DNA of 64,000 bases. Source: Bog-756 sp963734395. GTDB lineage: Bacteria > Actinomycetota > Acidimicrobiia > Acidimicrobiales > RAAP-2. A model generated the notes under the pieces. The model did not search any database and was not told where the DNA came from. It saw only the letters and a program-made list of their open reading frames with translations. The DNA is taken from contig CAVTGY010000004.1 of NCBI GenBank assembly GCA_963734395.1, forward strand, positions 186,001 through 250,000. Direction: 5' to 3'. The position numbers and the translations under genes are program-made. Below are positions 45,752 through 54,631 of the stretch, one piece after another (the first letter of the stretch is position 1; each line of letters begins with the position of its first letter).

Positions 45752-45763
45752 AGTGACAACACT

Positions 45764-46036
45764 ATGTACGTGAATACATTCCACGAAGTAGATGAGTCGG
45801 CGGTGATGCGAGCGAGGATCCTGGAGAGTCTCGTCTCCGGCAAAGCCCGCCTGATCCGACGGAGATCCGGCATATCGCAGGCAGACGTGGCCAAATCCCT
45901 TGGCGCGAGTCGCTCTGCGGTTGCGAGCTGGGAGCAAGGCAGGCGCCGGCCTAGAGGCGAGGTGGCTTTGCGGTACGCCGGTCTGCTCGCTGGCCTGGTA
46001 GACGTCTTCGACCGCACCACCAGCGAGGAGGCATGA
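45764..46036 (+). CDS. Xre-family helix-turn-helix regulator
   Basis: The protein has a Cro/C1-type helix-turn-helix (GKARLIRRRSGISQADVAKSLGASRSAVASWEQGRRRPRG) filling most of its length, so it is a small phage-type repressor. Three starts are possible: ATG 45728, ATG 45764 and ATG 45806. I choose 45764, because the first lies inside the operator half-site array. The gene overlaps the excisionase-like gene by four bases (ATGA). It probably controls itself and the divergent gene through the 10-bp half-sites. Confidence 0.8.
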   Translation: MYVNTFHEVDESAVMRARILESLVSGKARLIRRRSGISQADVAKSLGASRSAVASWEQGRRRPRGEVALRYAGLLAGLVDVFDRTTSEEA

Positions 46037-46317
46037 GACGCAGAGCCGAAATGAGTCCCGCTGACCGAGCGGCATTGCTCGACGCCCCGACGCTCACCAA
46101 ATTGGAAACAGCTCGGGTACTCGGCATTGGGGTCACGCTGCTGTCGGATGCCCTTCGACGAGGGGACCTTGACTTGCCGTGCATCCGCGTGGCAAATCGG
46201 GTGCTGATTCCCACAGCGGCGGTGCGTCGGCTACTGGGCATGGAGGATTGTCGTGCCCCGGTAACATCACCGGGCGGCGGGATCCATCCAGACCACGTCT
46301 CCGAAGTGGATTTCTAG
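46033..46317 (+). CDS. Excisionase-like helix-turn-helix protein
   Basis: The 94-residue protein has a MerR-like helix-turn-helix of the kind used by phage excisionases (TLTKLETARVLGIGVTLLSDALRRGDL, then CIRVANRVLIPTAAVRRLLG). Such proteins bend DNA at att sites or regulate early genes. ATG 46033 overlaps the Xre stop, and its TAG shares a base with the GTG of the next gene, so the three genes are one operon. Confidence 0.75.
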   Translation: MRRRAEMSPADRAALLDAPTLTKLETARVLGIGVTLLSDALRRGDLDLPCIRVANRVLIPTAAVRRLLGMEDCRAPVTSPGGGIHPDHVSEVDF

Positions 46318-46714
46318 TGGCCCGGTCCGAGGCCCGAATCAAGGTCTCTATCTGGACCAATGAGGAGTTCCGCTCCCTCACTCGCCGGGCCCAGCGCACA
46401 TACCTCCTCGCCACCATCCAGCCCACCATTCTGCTTTGTGGGGTCGTGGCTCTCACCGTGGGCCGGTGGGCTAGCTTCGCCGCGGATGGCACCGCTGACG
46501 ATGTGAAGGAGGACCTCGATGAACTCCAGCGCCACGGCTTTGTCATCATCGACTGGGACACTGAGGAGGTCTTCGTCAGGTCGTTCATGCGGAACGACGG
46601 AGTGTGGAACGGTCCCAAGACGAGAGGGGCCGCCAGGGACCAGCTCGCAAGGTCCGTGGTGTCAAAGAACTTGCGAAAAGCCATCGGGGTCGAGATGGGA
46701 CGCCTAGATGCTTA
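46317..46714 (+). pseudogene. Replication-type protein, N-terminal part, cut by an IS982-like insertion
   Basis: From GTG 46317 the frame gives about 132 residues (ARIKVSIWTNEEFRSLTRRAQRTYLLAT ... LDELQRHGFVIIDWDTEEVFVRSFMRNDGVW). This is the winged-helix domain seen at the start of replication-related proteins of actinobacterial phages and integrated elements. The frame stops at 46713-46715 inside the left end of the IS. Joining 46714 to 47737 restores an open frame (GRLDAYTRLVEEDPTTADTQ), so the insertion split this gene. Confidence 0.65.
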
Positions 46715-47736
46715 ATTCCAAGGGTCAGTGGTCGTAGGCGATGAGCGACCGCAGCCGGTCCTGGCCGCTGTGATGGTTGTGCCAGAGGGCGGCGGTCAGC
46801 GCGAGCAGGCGCTGGAGGACCCTCGTGACGACTCCCTGGTGGGTCCGGCCACCGTGTCGTTCCAGGTCGAGTTGGCCCTTCAGGGTCTCGTTGACCGACT
46901 CGATGAGCTGACGCAGGGGCTTCAGGTATCGAGCACCCGGACGAGGAGGCTCGCCCTTTCTCGCAGGACGGACCAGCTGGGCGTCGTGGCCGTTCAGGAA
47001 CGTTTCGAACTCGGCGCTGGCGTAGCCCTTGTCGGCGAGGATCGTCTGTCCTGGTCGCGATGCCAAGAGGTCGGGTTCGATCTCGAAGAGGTCACGTGCG
47101 ATCTCCCGTTCGTCGATCTTCGGGTTGGTGAGTGCGAAGGTGACCGGAAGCCCCTCGGGCGTGCAGACCAGGTGGAGGCGCAACCCCCAGAAGTAGCGCG
47201 AGTGGCTGGCACAGTAGCCATAGCCGGCGAACCCGGCCAGATCGGACCGCTTGACGGTGGGTCGGGACCGCCCGCACTCGACCGGGGTCGAGTCCATCAC
47301 CCAGGTATCGTCCGCCCACAGGTCGGTGTCGGTGGCCAGCACCCGGATCAGCACGTTGAGCTGGTGCGCTGCCCCACGGAGCCGCTTGTTGTAGCCGGAC
47401 TGGTTCGGCACGTAGGGGAACAGGTGGGAGAGGTTCTTCCGGGCGAAGCGGAGGAACCGGGTCTCGGAGGTGAAACCCAAGAAGGCCTGGATCACCGAGA
47501 GCGTCACCAACTCGGCGTCGGACAGCTTCGGTGCGATACCCACCGCCGGCCGCCACCGCATCAGGCGGGGGTCGGTCTTCATCACGTCGTCGGTCTTCAC
47601 ATACAGTGCGGTAGCGAGGGTGTCCAGATCGGCGTCCACGGTGACCTCCAAGGTTGGCGTTGGGTAGAGAACGCCGATCATGGACGCCTTCGTCATGCCA
47701 GGCGTGGACCCCAGATCAGTCGGGGACCCTTGGAAT
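46715..47736 (-). mobile_element. IS982-family insertion sequence
   Basis: The element is 1022 bp, bounded by perfect 12-bp inverted repeats: ATTCCAAGGGTC at 46715-46726 and GACCCTTGGAAT at 47725-47736. It holds one transposase gene on the minus strand that ends inside the left repeat. No target duplication is obvious in the flanks (GATGCTTA and CACTCGTC). The transposase frame is intact, so the insertion looks recent compared with the IS1380 and ISL3 remnants nearby. Confidence 0.85.
46725..47696 (-). CDS. IS982-family transposase
   Basis: The 323-residue DDE transposase is intact. It has the family opening LYVKTDDVMK, KLSDAELVTLSVIQAFLGF, RFARKNLSHLFPYVPNQSGYNKRLR, then the catalytic residues: Asp in MDSTPVECGR, Asp in ILADKGYAS and Glu in LIESVNETLKGQLDLE. 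The ORF starts at 47696 and runs to the left inverted repeat. It lies antisense to the split replication-type gene. Confidence 0.92.
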   Translation of the reverse strand: MTKASMIGVLYPTPTLEVTVDADLDTLATALYVKTDDVMKTDPRLMRWRPAVGIAPKLSDAELVTLSVIQAFLGFTSETRFLRFARKNLSHLFPYVPNQSGYNKRLRGAAHQLNVLIRVLATDTDLWADDTWVMDSTPVECGRSRPTVKRSDLAGFAGYGYCASHSRYFWGLRLHLVCTPEGLPVTFALTNPKIDEREIARDLFEIEPDLLASRPGQTILADKGYASAEFETFLNGHDAQLVRPARKGEPPRPGARYLKPLRQLIESVNETLKGQLDLERHGGRTHQGVVTRVLQRLLALTAALWHNHHSGQDRLRSLIAYDH

Positions 47737-48380
47737 CACTCGTCTAGTGGAAGAGGATCCAACCACTGCGGATACGCAACTTGATGGGGTATCGGATCGG
47801 GAATGCGATGGGGGAGCCGATAGGACTCGGGCGCACGCGCGACGCGGTCTCCGACTCCAGTCTCCAGTCTCCAATCTCCGACTCCTCTCTTGCGCCAGTA
47901 TCCGCTGGTGCAGGGGAGCGCGATCTGCTCAGAGCCTCGATCATCGACGAATGTCGATGGAGTGAGCCGCTGACACGGTCGGGGGCCGGTGAACTCGGAA
48001 AGGCGGTAAAAGATATAGCTGAGGCCGGTGGGACCGCAGACGGAGTTCGGACGGTCGCGTCTCGAATGCGGGCCTCTTGGTCTCAGTCGGGCGTGACTCC
48101 TTCGTCAATTGCGAAATGGTGGTCGCAGTACATCAGTCCGGATCCACACACCGCACCCGCCTCGCTCGCCATGTCGGAAGGCGAAACGATGGGTTGGAAC
48201 TATGCCCTGACGATTATCGATGAGATCGAAGTCCGCGTGCAGGCCGAGAGTGATCTCGGCGGGGACCGCGAACTGGTGGAAGAGGCGATCACTGCGTGGT
48301 CTCGGAGAAACTCACTACGGGAAACCGACGTCAGAGATACGGAGCCGAGAACACCCTTGAAGACGATCGGTGCCTCATGA
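47737..48380 (+). pseudogene. Replication-type protein, C-terminal part, after the IS insertion
   Basis: The frame that continues from the left fragment reads LVEEDPTTADTQLDGVSDR and then becomes Arg-rich, so a second frameshift is likely near 47800-47830. The frame open from 47781 to 48380 has a clear helical ending (ELGKAVKDIAEAGGTADGVRTVASRMRASW, then PSSIAKWWSQY), a form seen at the C-terminus of such replication-type proteins. Its TGA overlaps the ATG of the next ORF. The fragment may still be translated from ATG 47781 or nearby. Confidence 0.55.
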
Positions 48381-48739
48381 CTGGCCGACGACGCCACCAG
48401 CGTCCGAATCGGTCAAGAGCCGGCAAGAGGCCGACTGGCAACGGTCACAAGTTCCTGGCGGGTGGGGTCCTCAGACTCTGCGATGGCTGCTCGATCGACT
48501 GTGCCCAGGAATGGCACCGAGACTCGTCGGGCGGATGGCGCAGTGACAAGTCCTGGCGGCGGCGATTCGGTTCGATTGGATCCGGCCAGTTGCCACCTGC
48601 GCGAGACCACGGAAACAAAGCGCGTCTTCTCCTTTGGCCTCGGCGAATCCACGTTCCTACCTTCCCGCACCACGACGCGACGCCGTATTGGTCGTGTCTG
48701 ACCGATCGGCTCTGTCTGGCGTTGTGTGTCGCCGTCTAA
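48377..48739 (+). CDS. Possible small island ORF, translationally coupled
   Basis: ATG 48377 overlaps the preceding TGA (ATGA), as in the other island genes. The 120-residue frame begins basic (MTGRRRHQRPNRSRAGKRPTG) with a CDGCSIDC patch, but the second half is His/Pro/Arg-rich and looks like shadow sequence. No family is recognised. Only the overlap supports it, and the frame may be disrupted partway. Confidence 0.3.
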   Translation: MTGRRRHQRPNRSRAGKRPTGNGHKFLAGGVLRLCDGCSIDCAQEWHRDSSGGWRSDKSWRRRFGSIGSGQLPPARDHGNKARLLLWPRRIHVPTFPHHDATPYWSCLTDRLCLALCVAV

Positions 48740-48915
48740 CCCGGCTCTCTCATTCGAACCAGACACATTGCCCACTGGCCACGTGGTGGGGCATGACATT
48801 GATGCTTCAAAGCAGATCACGCGAGCCATCGCCCCTCCTTTGGCGTCGCCCCGTATGGGCGACCCACTGAGGCTATGCCTGCTTGCTCGGGTGTGCTCAG
48901 GGCGAATCGGCGCCC

Positions 48916-49089
48916 CTAGATCGGCTCGATAACCGCCTGGGGAATGCTTTCCCAGCCGGAGGCACAGTAGAAGCACAGGCGGCGAACTGGTCCGTTGGGC
49001 GTCGTCACTTTGTATCGAATGTTCCTGTTGCGCCCAGGATGGTGGCACTCGGGACACGCACCACGAGTGCTGGGGGGTCTTTTCGGCAC
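48916..49089 (-). CDS. 57-residue CxxC zinc-knuckle protein
   Basis: A short frame on the minus strand from GTG 49089 to TAG 48916 encodes 57 residues with two CxxC pairs, CPEC near residue 12 and CFYC near residue 39, separated by a basic stretch (GRNRNIRYKVTT) and ending EIP-like ESIPQAVIEPI. An in-frame TAG four codons upstream of the GTG limits the start. This is the layout of a small zinc-binding protein of the type common in phages and plasmids. I do not know a function. Confidence 0.5.
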   Translation of the reverse strand: MPKRPPSTRGACPECHHPGRNRNIRYKVTTPNGPVRRLCFYCASGWESIPQAVIEPI

Positions 49090-49185
49090 TTCGAGAGTCT
49101 ACGGCCATGGCGTCCGCTTATCCACAGGCTTGGCGCCAAGGTCGCGCCGGAACGCCGTTCATCAGAAAGCGGGCGAGGGGGAGGG

Positions 49186-49347
49186 TTACTGGCTTTGCGA
49201 GTACGAGATCAGCGCCACTATGAGGGCCAACGCGGTAAACGCCGTGTGGCCTTCCCTCCAGCGCTTGCTCGTGACGCCATGCAGAGCCACGATCCCACCA
49301 CCGATGGTGGCAACCGCAGCCAGGGTGGCGAGGTCCTTCTTGGTCAT
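49186..49347 (-). CDS. Small two-helix membrane protein
   Basis: The 53-residue protein from ATG 49347 has two hydrophobic segments (LATLAAVATIGGGIVAL and FTALALIVALISYS) joined by a basic turn (HGVTSKRWREGH). The positive-inside pattern puts the turn in the cytoplasm. Such proteins in islands are sometimes holin- or toxin-like, but there is no specific evidence. Confidence 0.5.
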   Translation of the reverse strand: MTKKDLATLAAVATIGGGIVALHGVTSKRWREGHTAFTALALIVALISYSQSQ

Positions 49348-49832
49348 GCGAGAAGTGTAGTTCTTAGCCGACCCGCCAGTTTTTTGCGATAGCCACCGCC
49401 GCTGAGGCCCGGATTCGTTTTGCCCAGACCAAAGAGTCAAGGGCACAGCTTGTATGGGGGTTGGCCGGGCAGATCTTGGCCCTTAATTTCCGAGCGTCGG
49501 CCGGCCTTGCATTGTGGCTCCGCAACCCCGGGGGTGACCTCCGGCGCCCGTCTCTACTCGACTACCCCACGACTGGGGCACCCCGAACCCACTGTCCGAA
49601 CGGCCCCGCCCGAACCGAGGGCCGCCGCGTAACAGCGGCTCAGGTGATGGTCAGGGGAATGGTTGGCCTGGGCCGTCGTCTTCGTCTTGACCTTCTTCCT
49701 GCCCTTGAGGGCGGTCACCGCTTCAAATTGCGGAGACCGCAATCGAACTCGGGCCAGTGACCTGTTTGGCACTAGGTGTCTCGACAGTTCTCCCGCTCAA
49801 TTGGTTCGCTCGACCACGGGCCTTCTGTGATT
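49348..49832. other. Non-coding region before the inverted repeat copy
   Basis: No gene with family features is seen. Frames on either strand are short and biased shadows. At 49725-49812 the minus strand has a GTTCGATT box and CTCCGCA end resembling a tRNA 3' end, but no full cloverleaf can be drawn. Confidence 0.45.
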
Positions 49833-52119
49833 CCGCCTCGGGTCAGTTCTTGACTGTGACCGCGATGGCGCCACTCTGACTTGTCTCACCTGCGTTGTCA
49901 TAGGCAACGCTCCGAAGCGAGTAGGTGCCGTTGGGGACGCCAGCCGTATTCCATTCTGCTACCCATCCGATAACGGACAGTGTGGCACGAGCGACGATCG
50001 TGCTGTGGTGGGATCGGTCGGTGAGAACGAACTCGATCTTGGTCACGGGAAGGGCATCATTCGCCTTGGCATCCAAGACTGTGGTGCCCGACAAGGTGGA
50101 ACCATTTGCAGGGACCAACATCTGCGTAACCAGGAAGTCCCGGAACACCTGGCGTCTGGGTGTGCCGTGCCAGTCGGCCCACAGGGAGAACTGGCCCCCC
50201 GACACTCTGGGAGGTCCCAGGGCATCATCGAAGAGTTCCGTCACCTCACCACTTCCGGCGACAGAGCGGTCAACAATGACCAGACGTATGTGATACTTGG
50301 ACACCGTGGCCCGGGTGGAGCTGACCAACTCGGGGCTGACCAGCAATGGCGGTCCGTAGGCGCTCGGGGGGTTCAGGCCGGCGAGGAATTCCTGCAGCTC
50401 GGGCGGCCTCATGATGCTCGGGCCGAGAATCGAGGGGTCGATACCAGTGCGCACCGGGTGATAGGAGTAGCCCCCGAGGAGGCGGAATCCGAAACCGTCT
50501 TCGGCCTGCCAGAGCAGTGGTTGTGTGGTGATCTCGCCGTTGGTGGTTTCCACCGCGACATACGGGTAGGTGATCGCCACCGGATCTCCCGCTGGAACCG
50601 CGTGGCGAACACTAGCGGGCAGCGCGACGGCCGGTGCTGGCACAAACGGCCACCGCGGCAGTTGGGTAGCAATCAGCACCGCCAAGGTCACCCCGGCAAA
50701 GACGGCGCCTGCCCAACCGTGTCGGGCGTTGCCACGCCGGAGGCTCCGGATCGACGCGCGGCGAATGTCGTCCAACCCGAACGCAATCACGGCAGCGAGA
50801 CAGGCACCCATCGCGAAGCAGAGACGACTCGGCAGGAGGCTGTCCACGATCGGGATGTGGTCCAGCAACAGGAAGGGGAGGGGAACGCCGGTCAGTCGTC
50901 CATTGACCGCCAAGTGCGGTCCGAGCGAGAGGAGTGCCGAGACCACCAAGAGCACCACTGCCAGCTGGCTGCGCGCGCTGCGACGGGAGCGCCAGGCGAG
51001 GATTCCGGTCAGGATCAGAAGAGGGGCACCGATGTAGCCGTTGGCCTCGGCCCCCCCGGGTCCAGCGGCCAGCCGGGTCCCGATCGACCGCATTCCGAAT
51101 GAGAACTTCTCTATCGGTCCTGGGACCACAAAGCTGAACAGATCGTTGTGGTAGGGATTCAGTGCTGGAAAGGTGGATCCTGAGATGTGCTGTGGTCCGG
51201 CGAGCATCATCCAGACCGGGTAGGCCAACAGAACAGTCGCCACTGCCAAAGCGATGCACACGGGGCGCCACACTGCCCGCAACCGCTCAGATAGGTCGGC
51301 GGAGTAGCGGATTGCCACGCAGACCAGAGAGGCGATCGTGAGTATCACGACAACCACAAGTATTTCTTGCGAGATGAGGTACTGGGCCGTGAGCAGGAGT
51401 CCGAGCTGAATCCCGAGCCGCCAGGGTGAACCCTGACGCCGGAGGATCGAAACGAGGGTGAGCGCGATAAAGGGTGGCAGGGGTACTAATACCAGGTTCA
51501 AGTGGGCAGTCACCTGGTCCAGCATGTAGGGCGAGAAGCCATAGATCAGTCCACCGAGCGCGGCAGCAACGCTCGATACATGCCACTTGCGCAACACCAC
51601 GAAAGCGGCGGTCGCCGACAGAGGCATTGCCATCCATACGAGGAGGTTGGCCCTGACCAGCGGGCTGAATACGAAGCCGAAGGGGGCGCTGATCACGCCC
51701 AACAAGGGAATGGCTGCGGTGGACGCCAGGTTCACACCCGTCGGCACAAACATCGCGCTGCTGAAGTAGGGATTCATCAGACCATGGTCGAGAGCATGGG
51801 GCACCCAGGCGAGAAACCACACGGCCTGGATGAAGTCACCCCCACCGAATTCCCGGTTGGAGAGCGGCGACACCGGCCAGAATGCAGTGGTGCTGATCAG
51901 GAAGTACCCGATGATGACGACCACCGGGGGCAGCGTCCTGCGAAGGTCGGGAAGGACCGGTCGGCGGCGTGGCGCCACCTCGGGTGCCGTGTTCATGGAC
52001 GCGGAGGGTATGCCCAGACCTGGATTTTGGGATAGGGGCGTTGTCATGCCCTTGGGCTGGGTTATGCCATTAGTCTGCCTTGTTCACCTTCGATCGGCTT
52101 GTCGGGTCCGGCGGCCTGC
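49833..52119 (-). repeat. Large inverted repeat, copy A (2.3 kb)
   Basis: This segment is an inverted, closely similar copy of 61346-63631. Similarity covers the whole GT-C-Ig gene plus about 70 bp upstream (the shared AACAAGGCAGACT and CCCTATCCCAAAATCC blocks) and about 10 bp downstream of the stop (TGACCCGAGGCGG). Beyond both ends similarity stops. Confidence 0.85.
49843..52047 (-). CDS. Polytopic GT-C-like membrane protein with C-terminal Ig-like domain (copy A)
   Basis: The 734-residue protein has about eleven hydrophobic segments in its first 450 residues, with GGDFIQAVWFLAWVPHAL and SPYMLDQVTAHLNLVLVPLPPF as conserved features. An outer domain of about 200 residues follows, and the last 90 residues (LVPANGSTLSGTTVLDAKAN ... 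GTYSLRSVAYDNAGETSQSG) form an Ig-like beta sandwich. The membrane part suggests a GT-C sugar transferase using polyprenyl-phosphate sugars; the Ig-like domain would face outward. A near-copy lies at 61.4-63.6 kb in opposite orientation. ATG 52047 corresponds to the GTG 61419 start of the copy, which confirms the start. Confidence 0.75.
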   Translation of the reverse strand: MTTPLSQNPGLGIPSASMNTAPEVAPRRRPVLPDLRRTLPPVVVIIGYFLISTTAFWPVSPLSNREFGGGDFIQAVWFLAWVPHALDHGLMNPYFSSAMFVPTGVNLASTAAIPLLGVISAPFGFVFSPLVRANLLVWMAMPLSATAAFVVLRKWHVSSVAAALGGLIYGFSPYMLDQVTAHLNLVLVPLPPFIALTLVSILRRQGSPWRLGIQLGLLLTAQYLISQEILVVVVILTIASLVCVAIRYSADLSERLRAVWRPVCIALAVATVLLAYPVWMMLAGPQHISGSTFPALNPYHNDLFSFVVPGPIEKFSFGMRSIGTRLAAGPGGAEANGYIGAPLLILTGILAWRSRRSARSQLAVVLLVVSALLSLGPHLAVNGRLTGVPLPFLLLDHIPIVDSLLPSRLCFAMGACLAAVIAFGLDDIRRASIRSLRRGNARHGWAGAVFAGVTLAVLIATQLPRWPFVPAPAVALPASVRHAVPAGDPVAITYPYVAVETTNGEITTQPLLWQAEDGFGFRLLGGYSYHPVRTGIDPSILGPSIMRPPELQEFLAGLNPPSAYGPPLLVSPELVSSTRATVSKYHIRLVIVDRSVAGSGEVTELFDDALGPPRVSGGQFSLWADWHGTPRRQVFRDFLVTQMLVPANGSTLSGTTVLDAKANDALPVTKIEFVLTDRSHHSTIVARATLSVIGWVAEWNTAGVPNGTYSLRSVAYDNAGETSQSGAIAVTVKN

Positions 52120-52529
52120 ATTGTTGTGTCCGCTGCATTTACCTCGGAGCCCCGTCATCGAGGTCGCCGTAAAGGTGACGCTGCTTATGCACTAGCCCTT
52201 ATCAACTTATGCAGTAGCCCTCACCGGCTCGGGGCGCATTATCGACAGGTGCGTGCTTGCTGGTAGCTCACTGTCCATTCCGGCACTTATGCCATGTTCT
52301 CAGATCAGCCGCTCACCTACGCTGGCGCTGCCGAAATGAATCGGGTCTAAGCCTCGATCCACCGATTGACCGGGTGTGACGCCGGTCACATGACGCGTGT
52401 GCCGGCGGGGCGACCACCGGTGTCGACTGGTGCTCGCTAGGACGTGGTCCACCAAGGCCATGTCCGGTGTTGCAAGTTGTCAGCGCATCGGTGATCGTTT
52501 GCGGCTGCGCCCGACCGCGAGCGCCAGGC
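52120..52529. other. Non-coding region between copy A and the IS1380 remnant
   Basis: No gene is supported. It carries the short direct repeats at 52184-52221 and AT-richer sequence than the neighbouring genes. It may hold the old flank of the IS1380-type element. Confidence 0.45.
52184..52221. repeat. Short direct repeat, two copies of a 16-mer
   Basis: CTTATGCACTAGCCCT (52184-52199) and CTTATGCAGTAGCCCT (52206-52221) differ in one base and are set 22 bp apart, two turns of the helix. The pair may be a protein-binding site or IS end; nothing further is seen. Confidence 0.5.
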
Positions 52530-53027
52530 TCAGGCGATGATCGGGAGTGATCGGATGCGGGCAAGGGCACGCGTCGCGCTCGTCGCCCACGGCCATCGCT
52601 CAGGAAGGCGGAGGACCATGCGGCCCCCGCGGTTCACGAGGCGTCCGGGAAGGCGAAGCACGCGGGACCGGACCGTGGCGGCAACCGTCAGCTCGCCGTC
52701 GGGATGGACCTCGCCCAACCGAGCGGTCCAACGGACGAGATTGTGGGCGAGGACGGCACACGCGAGCCAGGCGGCGTTGGCGAAGAACCTTCCTGATGGA
52801 CAGTGTTCGAGCCCAGCGCTCTCCTTCAGGTCTCGGATCGCGAGCTCGACCCGGGCGTGGTCGCGATGGAAATTGTCGACTGCAATGGTCTCGAGATCGA
52901 CGTCGGTCACGAACGCGTGGTGACGCCAGTCGGGCCAGAGCGCTCGTTGGGTCGGGTCGGTGAGTCGTACGACCGGGCTAGGCGAATGGCTCAGGACGAC
53001 CACATGAGCCGCGCTCAACTTCACCAC
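52530..53027 (-). pseudogene. IS1380-family transposase, C-terminal remnant
   Basis: The 165-codon frame matches only the end of an IS1380-type DDE transposase: LWPDWRHHAFVTDVD, NFHRDHARVELAIRDLKE with the catalytic Glu region, and FFANAAWLACAVLAHNLVRW. The first two thirds are missing, so it is a truncated remnant. The break lies near 53030, where the next IS remnant region starts. Confidence 0.8.
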
Positions 53028-53288
53028 TTTCGCTCGCGGACAACCTGATCAAATGGCCAGGAGCACAGCGCTTGGTGTCCGCGCCTCAAGCGCGGCATCT
53101 ACGACACTGGAGGGGACAGGGGCCGTCCAAAACGCCAGAGGTCGGGTGAGCGCCGGGACTCGACCCAGCCAACCAAGAGCACGTTCAGAAAGCCGGAAAG
53201 CCGAATCCCGTTGACTTTTACGGCACTTCGGATCTGAGGGGGGAATGGGATCCCCGATGTGGTTGGGGAGTCCTGCCAGCCTGACGGC

Positions 53289-54621
53289 GTGAAGCGCCAC
53301 CGGTTTCTGAGCCCATCCGTCGTCCAGGACCCCGACCGCATCTGCGAGATCCTCGTCGGTCTGCCCGAAGTGGACGTGCTCGGCGTCGACGAGAGTCGTC
53401 CCGTGCTGGAGTTGCACGTCGAGTGTCGATCGCCTCGTCCGGGATGTCCCGAGTGCGGTGTGGTCGCCCATCTGAAGGATCAGCGGATCGTCACGCTTGG
53501 TCGACCTTCCGTGCTTCGGCACCTGCACGAGGCTGCTGTGGCATAAGCGCCGGTGGCGCTGTCCGGATGCCGACTGCACGAACGGCAGCTGGACCGAAGA
53601 GGACGATCGCATTGCGTGCGCCCGGTTGGCCATGACCGATCGTGCGGGCCGGTGGATCACCGAACAGGTCGGCCGGTGCGCTCGCAGCGTGAATGAGGTG
53701 GCCAACGAACTCGGCTGTGACTGGCACACGGTCAACGACGCGGTGCTCGCCTATGGCGAAGCGCTGGTCGATCACCCGGATCGGTTCGGGATCGTCGCGG
53801 CGCTCGGGCTCGACGAGGTGCTGATGGTGCGGCGAGGACCGTGGCACCGCCAGGAGTTCTCCACCCAGATCGTCGACGTCGGTCGCGGCCAGCTCCTCGA
53901 CGTCGTCGCCGGCCGACGGTCGAGTGCCGAGCCGATGGTGTGGCTGGCCGAAGCAGGGGACGGAGTGGTGCGCGAGCGTGTCACTTCGCCACCTTGGATC
54001 TCTCGGGTCCCTATCGGCGGGTCTTCAACGTGATGCTCCCCAGACGCCACCCAGGTGGCCGACCCGTTCCACGTGGTGCAAGCTACGCCAACGCCAAGCT
54101 CGACGAGTGCCGACGGCGGGTGCAGAACGAGACGCTCGGCCACCGTGGTCGCAAGGTCGATCCCCTCTATCGGTGCCGCCGCCTGCTCACCAGGGCCGAA
54201 GGAGCGCCTCGACGACAAGGGACGCGAGAAGCTCACTCGGCCTGCTGCGAGCCGGCGATCCGAACGGCGACGTCGCCACCGTGCTGGCAGGCGAAGGAGG
54301 CCGTCCGCGAGCTCTACGCCCACGCCGATCCCGACCTCGCCCTCGACTGGGTGACCGAGCTCGGTCGTGACCTCCAAGACGCTGACTATCCGATCGAGGC
54401 CCGTTCGCTCGGGCGCACCCTGCATCCGCTGGAAGCACGAGATCGCCGCCTGGCACCGGGCGCATGTCACCAACGGGCCCACCGAAGCGGTCAACAACTT
54501 GATCAAGCGGGTGAAGCGCGCGGCGTTCGGGTTCACGTCGTTCCGCAACTACCGGGTCCGTTCACTGCTCTATGCCGGCAAGCCCGACTGGTCACTACTC
54601 GAGGTGATCAGCCCCCGCTGA
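53289..54621 (+). pseudogene. ISL3-family transposase, multiply frameshifted
   Basis: Joined frames give a near full-length ISL3 transposase: PGCPECG zinc motif, LLWHKRRWRCPDADC, ELGCDWHTVNDAV, the Asp in ALGLDEVLM, VADPFHVVQLAN-like segment, and WHRAHVTNGPTEAVNNLIKRVKRAAFGFTSF near the end. At least six frame changes are needed, near 53500, 53985, 54050, 54200, 54240 and 54420. As with the integrase, the damage is almost only indels. GTG 53289 would be the start. Confidence 0.75.
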
Positions 54622-54631
54622 GATCCGAGCC

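Noticed and set aside
49725..49812. tRNA-like sequence on the minus strand (GTTCGATT box, CTCCGCA end)
   Set aside because: The acceptor stem pairs poorly, a D arm cannot be drawn and the length is short. It may be a relic, but no tRNA is supported.
53049..53735. 228-codon minus-strand frame over the ISL3 start
   Set aside because: The ISL3 transposase lies on the other strand with family motifs, so this is a shadow.
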